From Frigidibacter oleivorans (GTDB lineage Bacteria; Pseudomonadota; Alphaproteobacteria; Rhodobacterales; Rhodobacteraceae): 64,000 nt of DNA. Both the position numbers and the translations under genes were made by a program. This document shows, piece after piece, positions 17,713-27,657 of this stretch (position 1 is its first letter; each line of letters starts with the position of its first letter). The stretch spans positions 124,001 to 188,000 of the forward strand of contig NZ_RJRZ01000005.1 of NCBI RefSeq assembly GCF_003993775.1, in the 5' to 3' direction. The notes beneath the pieces are model-generated. The model was not told the DNA's origin, searched no databases, and saw only the letters and a program-made list of their open reading frames with translations.

Positions 17713-18558
17713 TCATCGCGAGATTTCTCCTGCCAAAACGGCGCGTCCGTGCACGGCAAGGATTGCAGTGAACCTTGGACAGCCGAACTGTCGGACGACA
17801 TCTAGGACACGAGCATCGTAGGCGGCTTGGCCAATCAGGCTGCACAAATCCGATGCGTGAAACTGTCGGTTGGCACTAGGAGCAGCCCGAATCTGCTGAT
17901 GGAGCTCGAGCGTTTTCGGATCTTCTTTGGCCAGCAGCTCCGGCTCCGATGAAAACGTTGGAGCCCGGCTTGACGAACTGGTCCGCCAGCGCCGCATGAA
18001 GCCGAGCAAGTAGCCAGCCGGGACATGGGCATTGCCGCGCGACTGGTTGAAAGTCAGGAAACGTTCCCAGATGATCTGCGTATCGACGTTCCAGCAGGCA
18101 AGCGACACCTTCGCTGACTTGATCAATTCTGCCCAAGGCGTGTGGTAGACGCTGGCTACTGCGCCGATCTCGATCTTTCCTGCAAAGATAGTTTTGTTCT
18201 TAGAGTCTCCAGATAGTGATGTGTCGCCTGCAGATGACACGACATCTGGCGCTGTTCCAGTTGCGATATGCCCCCCGAACCGGAACAGCCAGGGCGCAAA
18301 CTTGCCATTGGGCTTCCACCGGGCCAGCGCCAAGCCGGACGCCGCGAGCTCGACCAGGAGCGCCGTCAGATGCTGCCGGGAAACCCCCATCTTTTCGGCG
18401 AGGTGCGCCAGCGTGAACGCGGCCGTTCCGCGTTCAAGCCCGTTGTAGCCATCCTTCCAGGCGATGCCGTCGAGGATGATCGTCGCGAGCTTATGGGCCG
18501 CAGTGGAGAGTGGTGTTTCGGTGATGCGGCGCAGGATGGCGCCGGTCGTGAGTTCCAT
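17713..18558 (-). CDS. winged helix-turn-helix protein of unknown function
   Basis: A 281-residue soluble protein. The segment FTLAHLAEKMGVSRQHLTAL followed by a short hydrophobic helix and LARWKPNGKFAPWLFRF has the look of a winged helix-turn-helix. The C-terminal half is Arg/Ser-rich in the middle (RRWRTSSSSR) and has no motif I know. ATG at 18558 fits the start of a conserved-looking MELTTGAILRRI segment; codons upstream to 18648 look non-coding. It is the first gene left of the transfer region and may be a regulator or a plasmid replication/maintenance factor; neither can be shown. Confidence 0.6.
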   Translation of the reverse strand: MELTTGAILRRITETPLSTAAHKLATIILDGIAWKDGYNGLERGTAAFTLAHLAEKMGVSRQHLTALLVELAASGLALARWKPNGKFAPWLFRFGGHIATGTAPDVVSSAGDTSLSGDSKNKTIFAGKIEIGAVASVYHTPWAELIKSAKVSLACWNVDTQIIWERFLTFNQSRGNAHVPAGYLLGFMRRWRTSSSSRAPTFSSEPELLAKEDPKTLELHQQIRAAPSANRQFHASDLCSLIGQAAYDARVLDVVRQFGCPRFTAILAVHGRAVLAGEISR

Positions 18559-18774
18559 GATGTGTCGTTCCGTCTTGGGGCGACACCAGACCGTGAGCCG
18601 TGCAAAATTTCGTTCCGGCAAAGGCATTTGCCGGTTGAACGGACCCAAAGCTCGCGCTAGATTTCCATCACCACGAGGAAATCAGTGCGGCGTCGGGCCT
18701 ATGGTCTGGCGTCGTTTCTGTTTCTGGGGATCCGGTCACTCGATCGTTTCGTGGGAGGGCGGTCGTTCATGTTC

Positions 18775-19416
18775 TCAGTAATGAACCTCTTCGTGTCCGT
18801 AGCTCCCTTCATAGTCGCGCCATTCGACGAAAACAGACCGGTGCCAATAGCTGCGACAGTCTGCCGGCACGGTGAGGTCTGAGGCGGTCGGCACCGCAGA
18901 AATGCTGCTCCGACGACGGCTGTAGTCGCCCTGAGCGCCATAGGTGCCCATGTACACGGCGCCCCAGCTGTTGCAGTCGCCGTCAGAGTTGCGTCTCTGC
19001 TGGTAGGTGATCTCGAACACGCGGATCGAGCGGACAAAGTCAAACGCCGGATCGGAGATATCGACATCTGCCCGATCCTGGACGAGCTGAGGTGCCCACG
19101 GCGTTTTCGGGACAGAGATGAGCGGGGCAGTCTCTCCGCGAACGGCGATGTCGAACAGGCGCTCGATCGGTTTGGCCTCGCCGCGGAAACTCGCCCGCAT
19201 CGGGCAGTTCCAGATTTGCAGCGGTGGCTCGACCGGCCATGGCGTGATCCGGGCAATGAAGACGGTGCGGGCATGGGCGCATTCGGTCGAGGCTGGCCAG
19301 CCGCCTGCGAGGCAGAGAAGGATCGCGCAATCGACGGGGTAGGCTTGTGCCGGAGCCGCAACAGAAAGTGACATGGCGGTCGCTGCCAGGGCGGCCGCAG
19401 CTCGTAGTCTTGTCAT
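18775..19416 (-). CDS. exported protein, resembling TrbM/KikA-type transfer proteins
   Basis: A 213-residue exported protein with a signal peptide (MTRLRAAAALAATAMSLSVA, cleavage after PAQA). The mature N terminus YPVDCAILLCLAGGWPASTE contains the C..LLCLAGG pattern seen at the start of TrbM/KikA-family conjugation proteins, with a further Cys and a CNSWG segment. Function in TrbM is poorly known (pilus or mating-pair support). Position at the edge of the virB operon, but on the opposite strand and next to another small exported protein gene, fits an accessory transfer role. Confidence 0.55.
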   Translation of the reverse strand: MTRLRAAAALAATAMSLSVAAPAQAYPVDCAILLCLAGGWPASTECAHARTVFIARITPWPVEPPLQIWNCPMRASFRGEAKPIERLFDIAVRGETAPLISVPKTPWAPQLVQDRADVDISDPAFDFVRSIRVFEITYQQRRNSDGDCNSWGAVYMGTYGAQGDYSRRRSSISAVPTASDLTVPADCRSYWHRSVFVEWRDYEGSYGHEEVHY

Positions 19417-19475
19417 GGGAGTTTCCTTGTGAAGATGCCGGGAGGGGAAGGGTAGGGGGACCTGATCTCACGCGG

Positions 19476-19778
19476 TCATCCGTCCGGGTCCTCGCCAAGA
19501 GCCTGGTAGTCGTGGATCGCGCGGTTGATCTCTTCGGACACCTGGGCTCGCGCGGCATCCAGACAGCGCAGATAGGTCTGCGCCTCATCGAAATAGGCCG
19601 TGAACTCCTGCCCGATCTCCACGCGATATTCCGCGCGCGTGGCAGCATCGGTCACCGGTGCAGGCGGGACCGGCGGCAAGCAGTCCAACGCCGTCGCACC
19701 TTGAGCGACGCCGCAGACAGGCATCGTGAACAGGGCGGCGGCGGCGAGGCAAGCGTGTCTGGAGCGGAGAAGGGGCAT
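19476..19778 (-). CDS. small exported protein of unknown function
   Basis: A 100-residue product with a signal peptide (LRSRHACLAAAALFTMPVCG, cleavage near GVAQG) and a short, charged, helical mature part (EYRVEIGQEFTAYFDEAQTY) with two cysteines. It precedes the TrbM-like gene on the same strand with a 59-base gap, and both diverge from the virB operon. No family recognised; probably a periplasmic accessory of the transfer machinery (inference from place). Confidence 0.55.
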   Translation of the reverse strand: MPLLRSRHACLAAAALFTMPVCGVAQGATALDCLPPVPPAPVTDAATRAEYRVEIGQEFTAYFDEAQTYLRCLDAARAQVSEEINRAIHDYQALGEDPDG

Positions 19779-19945
19779 GCACGGTCCGCGGTTTCAAAAC
19801 ATGTGCATGAATTGCAAAACACCGCTATTGACGCAATAGGATTCTACCGCTAGGTGAGCGCCATGTTGTGCGACGACATGTTTCTCATCAGCGCAACATG
19901 CACTATGTTCTGCCGAAAGCGTGTTGCTTCGGAAGGTGCCAACCC

Positions 19946-20266
19946 ATGAGGAACTTGACCCCGGTGATCTTGCAGGCCGGACTTAAGGAGGCCCTGACCG
20001 AAGGCGGCATCGTCGAAGCCCTCTGTGTCGAGGACGCAAAGAAGGTTCTCAATGTCTGGCAAGGCACCTGGCGCATCCAGTTGCGCCTTGGCGACCAGAC
20101 GGCCCTTCTGGTGATCTCGCGCGGGCTCGAACCACGGGAGTTCAAGACCGTCACCGGTCTGATCTCTTTCGCGGTCGAGTTGGGTCTGACCACGGTCCCC
20201 GTTCCTTTGAAGAAGGGCGAGAAGGCGACCTGGACCCATGACGCAGCGGTGGAGCCCATTCCCTGA
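19946..20266 (+). CDS. small cytoplasmic protein at the head of the virB operon
   Basis: A 106-residue product without signal peptide or membrane segment ([20 protein letters not shown] at the start). A GGAAGG ribosome-binding site lies about 9 bases before the ATG at 19946. It overlaps virB1 by 29 bases and is thus translationally coupled to the secretion operon. No family recognised; its position suggests a regulator or an assembly factor for the pilus genes. Confidence 0.55.
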   Translation: MRNLTPVILQAGLKEALTEGGIVEALCVEDAKKVLNVWQGTWRIQLRLGDQTALLVISRGLEPREFKTVTGLISFAVELGLTTVPVPLKKGEKATWTHDAAVEPIP

Positions 20267-20948
20267 TCTGACCCTCGGCGCAGGGCTGGCGCTTTGGCTC
20301 ATTGCCGCACAAGGTGCCCTGGCCGAGGTCATTGATCTGGGGACAGGGGCAGAGGACTTGCGGGTTCGGGCCAGCGTTCTCGATCTTGGCAAAAAGCTTC
20401 CCAAACGCGGCGATCCGAACAACGCCGAGTTCACAGATGATGCTAAGACCGATGCAGCTGATGATGGTCTCGTTGTGCTCGCGTCCTATGGCACAACCCC
20501 GAAGGGCAGGGGTCCGCGTGGCACAGCCGAAATCGAGGATCTCGTACTCGACGTCGGCGACGACTACCTCCGCCATCCTGCGCTGAATGCGGCGGGGCTC
20601 TCCGGGACGGAATGGCTCGCACTCTTTCGGGCCAACATCGCCGTGGAATCTGCCTTCAATCCAGATGCGCGGTCGTCTGTCGGTGCCATCGGCTTGGGTC
20701 AGCTGATGCCAGGAACCGCCGATCTCCTCGGGGTCGATCCCCATGATCCGGAAGACAATCTGCACGGCTCAGCCCGCTATCTCCTCGCCCAGCTTGAAGA
20801 CTTCGGCGCTGCAGATCTTGCTCTGGCCGCCTACAATGCCGGACCCGAAGCGGTCCGCGACTATGGCGGCATTCCCCCTTATGCCGAGACCGAGGGCCAT
20901 GTGGCCAAGGTTTTGCGGCTGACCAACGCAACCCTCAGTTCGGAGTAA
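20238..20948 (+). CDS. virB1: VirB1-like lytic transglycosylase
   Basis: A 236-residue exported enzyme with a leader ([19 protein letters not shown]) and a C-terminal SLT/lysozyme-like domain: catalytic Glu in [12 protein letters not shown], then [13 protein letters not shown] and [11 protein letters not shown]. VirB1 opens peptidoglycan locally for the type IV secretion channel. It overlaps the preceding small gene and is followed 5 bases later by virB2. Confidence 0.88.
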   Translation: MTQRWSPFPDLTLGAGLALWLIAAQGALAEVIDLGTGAEDLRVRASVLDLGKKLPKRGDPNNAEFTDDAKTDAADDGLVVLASYGTTPKGRGPRGTAEIEDLVLDVGDDYLRHPALNAAGLSGTEWLALFRANIAVESAFNPDARSSVGAIGLGQLMPGTADLLGVDPHDPEDNLHGSARYLLAQLEDFGAADLALAAYNAGPEAVRDYGGIPPYAETEGHVAKVLRLTNATLSSE

Positions 20949-20953
20949 CCCCC

Positions 20954-21268
20954 ATGTTCCGCAATCTTTTTGGCGTGCGATTGCCGCGCCTGGCTTTGCA
21001 CACCCTTTTGCTGGCGCTGCCCTTCGCGGCAATCCTCGCGGAGCCCGCTCTCGCGCAGAACCTCGACCCCTTGGAGAACATGCTGCAGGTCGTGGTGGAC
21101 GGGCTGACCGGCCCGATCGGACGGCTGATCGCCATCCTTGCTGTCGTGGCTGCCGGCTACATGATGTTCACCGGCCGCCTGAACTGGCCCCTCTTCCTTG
21201 CGATCTTCTTCGGTGTGGTCCTCGTCTTCTCGGCCGCGACCATCATCGACGGCTTTGCGGCCCCCTAA
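20954..21268 (+). CDS. virB2: VirB2 major pilin (TrbC family)
   Basis: A 104-residue product with a long leader (LLLALPFAAILAEPALAQ) and two hydrophobic helices separated by a short polar loop (GRLNWP), the standard VirB2/TrbC layout. The mature peptide of about 70 residues forms the conjugative pilus. It lies between virB1 and virB3 in the expected order. Confidence 0.9.
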   Translation: MFRNLFGVRLPRLALHTLLLALPFAAILAEPALAQNLDPLENMLQVVVDGLTGPIGRLIAILAVVAAGYMMFTGRLNWPLFLAIFFGVVLVFSAATIIDGFAAP

Positions 21269-21325
21269 GGCGGGATCGGCGACAGGCCGGGTGGCATCGC
21301 CCACTCGGCTTGGCCGCTCCCTCGG

Positions 21326-21610
21326 ATGTTCCCCATGCATGACGCGCCCCTGTTTCTCGGCCTCACCCGGCCGCCGAAGATCTTCGGCCTTCCCATCGGC
21401 TACTTCGTGAGCCTGATGCTGGGCTCGGTCATCCCCTTCGTTGGGGCGAACGACTGGCGGTTTCTGCTGATCGGCGTCATCGGATATCCGGTCTTGTGGT
21501 TCGTCGCGGATCGCAACCCGAACCTCTTCGAGACCGTTGCGGTGGTCTTTTCCCGCACCCCGCGCACACGGGGCAAGTCGGCCTTTGGCGGAGATCGCCA
21601 TGTCAGCTGA
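21326..21610 (+). CDS. virB3: VirB3 inner-membrane protein
   Basis: A 94-residue protein that begins with the conserved PLFLGLTRPPKIFGLPIGYF segment of VirB3 and has two hydrophobic stretches. VirB3 is an inner-membrane subunit bound to VirB4. Its 3' end overlaps the virB4 start by 11 bases. ATG at 21335 is an equally good start. Confidence 0.88.
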   Translation: MFPMHDAPLFLGLTRPPKIFGLPIGYFVSLMLGSVIPFVGANDWRFLLIGVIGYPVLWFVADRNPNLFETVAVVFSRTPRTRGKSAFGGDRHVS

Positions 21611-23978
21611 CCTCAAATCCCTCTTCCCGGCCACCCCGGCGCTTCGATCTGTCTTGCGGCCTGAGGATCTCGCAGCCGAGACCTTCGCCCGGCACTTGCC
21701 CTGGCTGTCCGCACCTGCGGACAATCTGATCCTGACCCGGCAGGGTGACCTGATCGCCTCTGCCGTGGTCGAGGGGCAGGACAGTTTCACGACGGAAGAA
21801 GGGGACCTCTCACTCGCGACCACTTCGCTTGCGCGGCTGATCGGCCAGTTGGGCGAAGGCTTCGGGTTCCATGTCTCCAAGCTGACCCTGCCGGACGCAC
21901 CCCAGCTGAAGCCCTTCGATGGTGAGGGCATCGGGGCCGAATTCGCGGCAATGGTCGATGCCCGATGGCAGGGACATCTTCGCGCCCGCACCCTGAAGCG
22001 GCGAGTGCTGGTGGTCTCGCTCATCCTTCGCCCCACAGTACTAAAACGTGTCCCTTTGATCGGCGCACTCTTCAAGGCAGCCTTCACAGGCGACCTCGGC
22101 CAGAGGATCGAGCGCCTGAATGAAGCGATGGGTCTTTTGGCCGGGGCCTGCCAGGGTCTGGGCTTCCGGCGGCTGACCGTTTCCTCCGGGGAATGGCTGG
22201 GTCTCCTTGGCGTCCTTCTTGGGCAGCCGATGGCCAAGGTGCTTCCGATGCGCGGCCAATTTCTTGCCGAGGCTGTCGCGTCATCGCAGATGATCTTTGC
22301 TGGCAAACGGGTGGAAATCGAAACCAGCGAAGGGATGCGTTTCGGGACGATTTTCGGCGTGAAATCCTATCCGGCCCGCACCTGGGCGCGGATGCTCGAC
22401 GCGCTGGAACTGCCCTACGACATCGTCATCACCAACAGCTTCACCCCCGCGCGCAACAACGAAATCGAAGAGCGCATCAAGCGCACGGCACGCCAGATGC
22501 GTGCCTCTGAGGATGCCGCTGAAACCCTGCGTCAGGAACTGTATGAGGCCGCCGACAATGTCGCCTCGGGCCGACAAGTCTTCGGCAAACATCACCTGAC
22601 GGTCATGGTCACGGCCGAGACCCCGGAACAGCTGGAGGAAGCCGCCTCCGAAGTCTGGCGCGCCGGACAGGATTGCGGGGCGACCCTCGTTCGTGAGAGT
22701 TTCGCCGCCCGCGCGGCCTGGTTCGCCCAGGCCCCGGGCAACTGGGCCTACCGCCCGCGCACCGCACTTCTGTCAGCCCAGAACTTCGCCCACCTCGCAG
22801 CGCTGCACCGGGTGACGGAAGGTCGCTCCAAGGCACAGTCGCCCTGGGGCGAGACGATCACGGCGCTGCCGACGGTGACCTCGAGCCTCTACCGCTTCAA
22901 TTTCCACGATAAGGGCGAGCGCGGTGCCGAGCCGAGCGCCGGCCACACGCTGGTCTTGGGCCGCACCGGATCGGGCAAGACCCTTGGCACGGCCTTTCTG
23001 ATGGCGCAGGCGCGGCGAGTGCATGCCCGCATCCTCGTCATCGACAAGGACCGGGGCCTCGAGATGGCCGTGCGCGCCTTGGGTGGCAGCTATTCTGCGA
23101 TCCGGATCGGCGAGGCGACAGGCTTCAATCCGTTTCAGACCGAGGTCGACGAGCGCGGGGCGGCCTGGCTCACCGACTGGCTTGGTGACATCCTTGCAGG
23201 GTCGCGCCCCTTCGAGACCGCTCAAACCGTCAGCCTGAACGCCGCCGTCCGTCAGATCGTTTCGGCCGATCCGCGGCTCAGGACTTTCGACGGCCTCGCA
23301 ACCCTCGTCGCCTCGACAGACGACGAGGGCGATCTGGTGGGAAGGGTCCGGGAATGGGGGCAGGGGGGTCGGCATGGCTGGCTCTTCGGGCCCGGGGCCA
23401 CATCCCAGATCAGCCTGTCCGAAGATGTGGTCGGCATCGACATGTCGGAGATCCTCGATCTCGGGACCGAGCGCTCAGCGCTTCTGGCCTACCTCTTCCG
23501 GCGCATCGAACGGGTGATCGAGGATCGCCGTCCGACCCTCATCGTCATCGATGAAGCCTGGAAGATGCTCGACGATCCGATCTTCGAGAAGCGCCTGCAC
23601 GATTGGCTCGTCACGATGCGGAAGAAGAATGCCGTGGTGATGATGCTGACCCAGACTCCGACCCATCTGACACGGGTCAAGGTCGGACAAATCATCGCGG
23701 AAAGCGTAGTGACCCAGCTTCTCTACCCGAACCCGCGCGCAAACCCCGAGGATTACCGGATCCTGCGGCTGAACGAGAAAGAGGCCGAGTTCCTCTGCAC
23801 GCCCACGGGCGGCCTGCGCCTCGCCCTCCTGCGCTCGGCCGGAGACTCGGTCTTCGTGAACATGGATCTCGCGGCCCTCGGACCCGCGCTCGCCGTGCTT
23901 GGCGGCGGCCGATCCGGTGAAGACCGCGCGCCCTATAGCTGGCGCGACAACCCCGACTTCTGGAAGGACATGACGTGA
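21600..23978 (+). CDS. virB4: VirB4 secretion ATPase
   Basis: A 792-residue ATPase. The C-terminal domain has Walker A GRTGSGKTLG, Walker B LIVIDEAWKMLDDP and the arginine-containing MLTQTPTHL segment typical of VirB4/TraC. The N-terminal domain binds VirB3 and the inner-membrane complex. ATG at 21600 lies inside the virB3 tail; the frame continues further upstream but has no likely start. Followed by a lipoprotein gene with a 4-base overlap. Confidence 0.95.
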   Translation: MSADLKSLFPATPALRSVLRPEDLAAETFARHLPWLSAPADNLILTRQGDLIASAVVEGQDSFTTEEGDLSLATTSLARLIGQLGEGFGFHVSKLTLPDAPQLKPFDGEGIGAEFAAMVDARWQGHLRARTLKRRVLVVSLILRPTVLKRVPLIGALFKAAFTGDLGQRIERLNEAMGLLAGACQGLGFRRLTVSSGEWLGLLGVLLGQPMAKVLPMRGQFLAEAVASSQMIFAGKRVEIETSEGMRFGTIFGVKSYPARTWARMLDALELPYDIVITNSFTPARNNEIEERIKRTARQMRASEDAAETLRQELYEAADNVASGRQVFGKHHLTVMVTAETPEQLEEAASEVWRAGQDCGATLVRESFAARAAWFAQAPGNWAYRPRTALLSAQNFAHLAALHRVTEGRSKAQSPWGETITALPTVTSSLYRFNFHDKGERGAEPSAGHTLVLGRTGSGKTLGTAFLMAQARRVHARILVIDKDRGLEMAVRALGGSYSAIRIGEATGFNPFQTEVDERGAAWLTDWLGDILAGSRPFETAQTVSLNAAVRQIVSADPRLRTFDGLATLVASTDDEGDLVGRVREWGQGGRHGWLFGPGATSQISLSEDVVGIDMSEILDLGTERSALLAYLFRRIERVIEDRRPTLIVIDEAWKMLDDPIFEKRLHDWLVTMRKKNAVVMMLTQTPTHLTRVKVGQIIAESVVTQLLYPNPRANPEDYRILRLNEKEAEFLCTPTGGLRLALLRSAGDSVFVNMDLAALGPALAVLGGGRSGEDRAPYSWRDNPDFWKDMT

Positions 23979-24181
23979 CCAGACGCAACCGCTTGATCCC
24001 CGCTTCCCTTGTCGGGCTCACCCTCCTCTCCGCCTGCGCCGGTGTCGAGACGGGGGCCGTCTCCCCCTGCCACGGTCAGTTCCGGGCCGAGGGCAAATAC
24101 TTCGCAGCGCACGAGCAAAGTGACGGCACGACGGTCGTCGTCTCGACGATGAACGCACCCGACACGACTTGCGCGAACTGA
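23975..24181 (+). CDS. VirB7-like small lipoprotein
   Basis: A 68-residue product starting with GTG (4-base overlap with the virB4 stop). The leader [16 protein letters not shown] carries a lipobox, so it is lipid-anchored. Size and place within a virB operon suggest the VirB7 role (outer-membrane lipoprotein stabilising VirB9), although VirB7 sequences are too short and variable to prove it, and VirB7 usually lies between virB6 and virB8. Confidence 0.6.
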   Translation: MTRRNRLIPASLVGLTLLSACAGVETGAVSPCHGQFRAEGKYFAAHEQSDGTTVVVSTMNAPDTTCAN

Positions 24182-24189
24182 GACACCGC

Positions 24190-25293
24190 ATGAGTCGCGC
24201 ACCGCTCCTTCTCGGGCTTCTTCTCGGCACTGCGGTGCCTATGGGCCTCCTGGCCCAGGGCGTGCCGATCATCGATGGCTCGCGCTTGTCGAACTTCATC
24301 TCGCGTCTTGTCGAACAGGCTGAGGATGCGGTGAAGCAGGGGGAGAAACTCGCCACGCGCACGGAACTCAGCGAGATCGAAGACGACCAGCTGGCCGCCT
24401 ATGAGCGTTTCCTCGCGGATACGACCGGCGTGACCGACCTCAGCGGCTTCGAGATGGGGACGGGAACCTTCCCTCCTGCCGACGAGGTATATCCCCTTGA
24501 GGAGACAAGCCCGGAAAGCCAGCGGCTCTTCGGGGAAGGTGAGACGGTTGAGGCGATGATCATCGCGACGGCGGCGCGCTATGAGACGCATCCCGGCGTC
24601 GTGAAGGTTGGGCTCACTCCGACGACCTGGCGCATTCTTTTCCAGTCGCTGGTGAAGCAGGAAAGCGGGTTTTCCAACGCGGCGATCAGCCCGGTCGGGG
24701 CCATGGGATTCTGCCAGTTGATGCCGGGCACTGCCGCCGATCTCGGCGTTGATCCGACCGACCCGCTGCAGAACCTCGATGGTGGCGCCCGCTATCTCGC
24801 GACCCAGCTCAACAGCTTCGGCCGGATCGACTTCGCGCTTGCGGCCTACAACGCAGGGCCCGGCAACGTCCAGAAATACGGTGGCATCCCTCCTTTCGAG
24901 GAAACCCAGAACTACGTCCGCCGGATCTCGGGCTACTATGACGCCTATCTTTCGGTGATCACCGGCGCGGACGTGACGGGCACGTTGGCGGGGGTGGAGG
25001 GTGCGAGTGCCGAATGGGGCAACATGTCCTCAGCCTTCATCGGCTATTCCGGCCAGCAGTCGGGGCAGATCGAGGCGGCCATGGCGCGGATCAAGGGGTT
25101 CCTTGAAGAGGCCAAGCCCCAGACCCCGAAAGAAGCGGTCGATCAGAACACCTACATGCTCGCCGAACGCGCGCGCCTTACGGCCCTGACGCTGCGGCTG
25201 CGCGCGGGTGCCGTCAAAGTCGAGGCGGCCCGTGGGCTCTCGGACGCCGCGCAATCCCTGCAATACACCACCTTCTGGGAGTACACTCCGTGA
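24190..25293 (+). CDS. lytic transglycosylase with VirB5-like ends
   Basis: A 367-residue exported protein. After the signal peptide ([17 protein letters not shown]) the mature N terminus [15 protein letters not shown] is a near copy of the start of the VirB5 homologue encoded next ([15 protein letters not shown]). The centre holds an SLT domain: [20 protein letters not shown] with the catalytic Glu, [12 protein letters not shown] and [11 protein letters not shown]. The last 90 residues ([11 protein letters not shown]) again resemble the VirB5 tail. It looks like a VirB5 gene copy into which a VirB1-type domain has been fused; it is the second transglycosylase of the operon. Stop overlaps the next GTG by 4 bases. 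Confidence 0.85.
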   Translation: MSRAPLLLGLLLGTAVPMGLLAQGVPIIDGSRLSNFISRLVEQAEDAVKQGEKLATRTELSEIEDDQLAAYERFLADTTGVTDLSGFEMGTGTFPPADEVYPLEETSPESQRLFGEGETVEAMIIATAARYETHPGVVKVGLTPTTWRILFQSLVKQESGFSNAAISPVGAMGFCQLMPGTAADLGVDPTDPLQNLDGGARYLATQLNSFGRIDFALAAYNAGPGNVQKYGGIPPFEETQNYVRRISGYYDAYLSVITGADVTGTLAGVEGASAEWGNMSSAFIGYSGQQSGQIEAAMARIKGFLEEAKPQTPKEAVDQNTYMLAERARLTALTLRLRAGAVKVEAARGLSDAAQSLQYTTFWEYTP

Positions 25294-26099
25294 GACCTGC
25301 CGTCCTTCGAACGAGGGCGCGCCTCGCGCTCGCCGTCTGTGCATCGATCCTGGCATCACCTCTTCTGGCCCAAGGCGTGCCCGTCATCGACGGCACCAAC
25401 CTTGCCAAGAACATCGAGCAGCTGCAGGCGGCACTTCGCGATGCCGAAAACCAGATCGCGCAGATCGAAGAATTGAAGAAGCAGGTCGAGACCGGTCTCG
25501 AGCAGCTGACCAACCTCGAAGGCATCCTCGGATCAATCTCGGGCCTGAACGAGATCGCAAGCCTCTACAATTCGGTGGAGGACCTGCGCTCGCGCGCGGC
25601 CAAAATCACTGACCTTTCCGGCTTCCAGGATGCGCTCACCATCGGGGATTTCGACGGGCTTTTTGAAAGCCTTCTCGATGGCGATGTGACCATGGGCGAC
25701 AAGATGGCCGCCGAGTATATGCGCGACACGCTGGAAAGGGCCGGCCTGACCTCGGAAACCCTGGCCGGGTTGTCGTCATCGGAGAACCCGCAGGACAAGC
25801 TCATCGCGACGACCGCTGCTACGAGCGCCACGGCCATGGGCGTGGCGCAGCTTTCCTACGAGGAAGCTGCCCAAAGCCTCGCGCGGATCGACGGGCTCGT
25901 TGACGAGATCGCGAACCAGGAAACTCTCAAGGAAAGCATAGATCTCAACACCCGTATGGCCGCCGAGACCAACTACATGCTCGGCCAGATGTGGCGCCTG
26001 AACGCGGCTGCCGGGCTCGCTGCCGGGCAGACGGGTGTGAACTGGGCCGCAGAACAGGCCAAGGAAAAGAGCTTCTTCGACTATTCGGGGGCCGAATGA
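25290..26099 (+). CDS. virB5: VirB5 minor pilus subunit
   Basis: A 269-residue exported protein, GTG start, with a signal peptide ([18 protein letters not shown]) and a long alpha-helical body typical of VirB5/TraC ([34 protein letters not shown]). VirB5 sits at the pilus tip and contacts the recipient cell. It follows the VirB5-like transglycosylase, with which it shares both ends, suggesting gene duplication. Confidence 0.85.
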   Translation: MRPAVLRTRARLALAVCASILASPLLAQGVPVIDGTNLAKNIEQLQAALRDAENQIAQIEELKKQVETGLEQLTNLEGILGSISGLNEIASLYNSVEDLRSRAAKITDLSGFQDALTIGDFDGLFESLLDGDVTMGDKMAAEYMRDTLERAGLTSETLAGLSSSENPQDKLIATTAATSATAMGVAQLSYEEAAQSLARIDGLVDEIANQETLKESIDLNTRMAAETNYMLGQMWRLNAAAGLAAGQTGVNWAAEQAKEKSFFDYSGAE

Positions 26100-26602
26100 T
26101 GCGGCGGGCGTCTCACCAGATCGCGGCGGTTGCTGTCCTCGTCTGCCTTGCCAACTTCGCCGCAGCGGAGGACCTCGCCTCATTGAGCGATGTCCAGCTG
26201 GCCGAAAGAACCCGGGAAGCGGTGGTGGCGCAGGATGCAGACGCCGCTCTGGACCTCCTGACCGAAATGCAGCGGCGCGGGACCGGGATCTTTGCCGCCG
26301 CAGACAGGCCTGCCTGCGAAGAGGTGATCGATCTGCCCGATGGGATCACCGATTGGAAGTTCCGCGCAGTGGCTCGGCAAGCCTATTTCCGCGTGGCCAT
26401 GTCGCGGCGGCTTGAAGAAGGCTCCTGCGCTTGCCTCTTCGAGGGCTTCACCTTCGACGCCTTCGTCGCGGCCGAGTTGGGAAAGTCAGCATCGGAACTG
26501 ACCGATGCTGACCGTCCAACGCTGGAAAGCATACGAGATCAAGATCGGCGCGCGACCGAAGCGCGATTTCGAGACCTCGAACAAAGCTGCCGGGCCAAGT
26601 GA
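26096..26602 (+). CDS. small periplasmic protein of the virB operon
   Basis: A 168-residue exported protein (signal peptide SHQIAAVAVLVCLANFAAA) with five cysteines in the mature part (PACEEVID, GSCACLFEG, LEQSCRAK). Its start overlaps the virB5 stop. I recognise no family; the place between virB5 and virB6 corresponds to entry-exclusion or VirB7-like genes in other systems, but no lipobox is present. ATG at 26099 is an alternative start. Confidence 0.55.
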   Translation: MMRRASHQIAAVAVLVCLANFAAAEDLASLSDVQLAERTREAVVAQDADAALDLLTEMQRRGTGIFAAADRPACEEVIDLPDGITDWKFRAVARQAYFRVAMSRRLEEGSCACLFEGFTFDAFVAAELGKSASELTDADRPTLESIRDQDRRATEARFRDLEQSCRAK

Positions 26603-26605
26603 TCC

Positions 26606-27625
26606 ATGGCAATCATTGCCGACATCCTGACCCAGGTCGATGCCGCCGCAACAGCGGTTGGCGCTACGGCATTTGATGCCGTGGCCGCCGAGATCGTGCC
26701 GGTCTTCCGGGTCGGGTCTGTTCTGGTGGTGGCGCTGGTCGGGATCAACCTGATGGCACAAGCCGTGCCAATGACACTTCGCAACGGGCTCGGTCTGATG
26801 GTGCGGATCGCAGTCGCGTCGGCCTTCTTGTCGTCCTGGACGAACTTCAATTCGGTCTACGGTGTCCTGACCAATGCCCCGAGTGAGATCGGGGCTGTCG
26901 TGATGAACGCGTTTGGAGATGGATCGGGCAATCTCTACGAGGGTTTGGATGCCCTCTACCTTCAAGCCCTCGATGTAGGTCAGGCGATCAGCCAGAATGG
27001 CAGCTACATCACTGGTGCCCTTGCGGGCCTCCTGATGTTCTTGGTCGCGGCCCTGATGGCGACGGTGTCGATCATCGTGATCTCGGCCGCGAAGATCATG
27101 ATCGGCGTTCTCGTCATCTTCGCACCCGTCGCAATCGGCTGCACACTTTTCAAGGTCACCGCCCCGCTCTTTGACCGGTGGGTGAACCTTGCCCTCGGCT
27201 TTGCTCTTTATCCGATGCTGACGTCCGGCATGGCGGCCTTCACGATCTACATCGCGGAGGACCTCACCCCGGCCTCGCTCGCCTCGGTCGAAACCATCGG
27301 CGATGTCCTGAGCTTCGTGGTCGTCATGATGCTCGGAACTGGCCTCATGGCCATGGTGCCGACGATCGCGCAGTCGCTCGCGTCGACCGCGACCGGTCTT
27401 GGCAGCGTCGCAGCCTCGACCTTCCGTACCGCCGACAGCGTCAAGGGTTACGGACGCACCGGCATCGCGTCCGGGATCGGCGCAGGGCGGGGAGCGGCTG
27501 GATTGGATGCCGGCGGCCGCCGACCATCGGATGCACGTCTGAACGGCAATACCGCCGGACAGATCGGCAGGTCCGCCGTGCAGACGGCGATGCGGCTCGC
27601 CAGCCGGACATCGGACAAAAGCTGA
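26606..27625 (+). CDS. virB6: VirB6 polytopic inner-membrane protein (TrbL family)
   Basis: A 339-residue membrane protein with six or so hydrophobic segments, including ITGALAGLLMFLVAALMATV and AAKIMIGVLVIFAPVAIG, the typical central pair of VirB6. The C-terminal tail is Gly/Arg/Ser-rich (GAGRGAAGLDAGGRRPSDAR) and soluble. VirB6 forms part of the inner-membrane channel for DNA. Confidence 0.9.
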   Translation: MAIIADILTQVDAAATAVGATAFDAVAAEIVPVFRVGSVLVVALVGINLMAQAVPMTLRNGLGLMVRIAVASAFLSSWTNFNSVYGVLTNAPSEIGAVVMNAFGDGSGNLYEGLDALYLQALDVGQAISQNGSYITGALAGLLMFLVAALMATVSIIVISAAKIMIGVLVIFAPVAIGCTLFKVTAPLFDRWVNLALGFALYPMLTSGMAAFTIYIAEDLTPASLASVETIGDVLSFVVVMMLGTGLMAMVPTIAQSLASTATGLGSVAASTFRTADSVKGYGRTGIASGIGAGRGAAGLDAGGRRPSDARLNGNTAGQIGRSAVQTAMRLASRTSDKS

Positions 27626-27657
27626 TGCCCCAGAATTCGAGAAGTGGAGGACCGCCC

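Noticed and set aside
15911-17845. A 644-codon minus-strand frame opposite cusA
   Set aside because: Shadow of the RND pump gene; no ribosome-binding site or recognisable domain.
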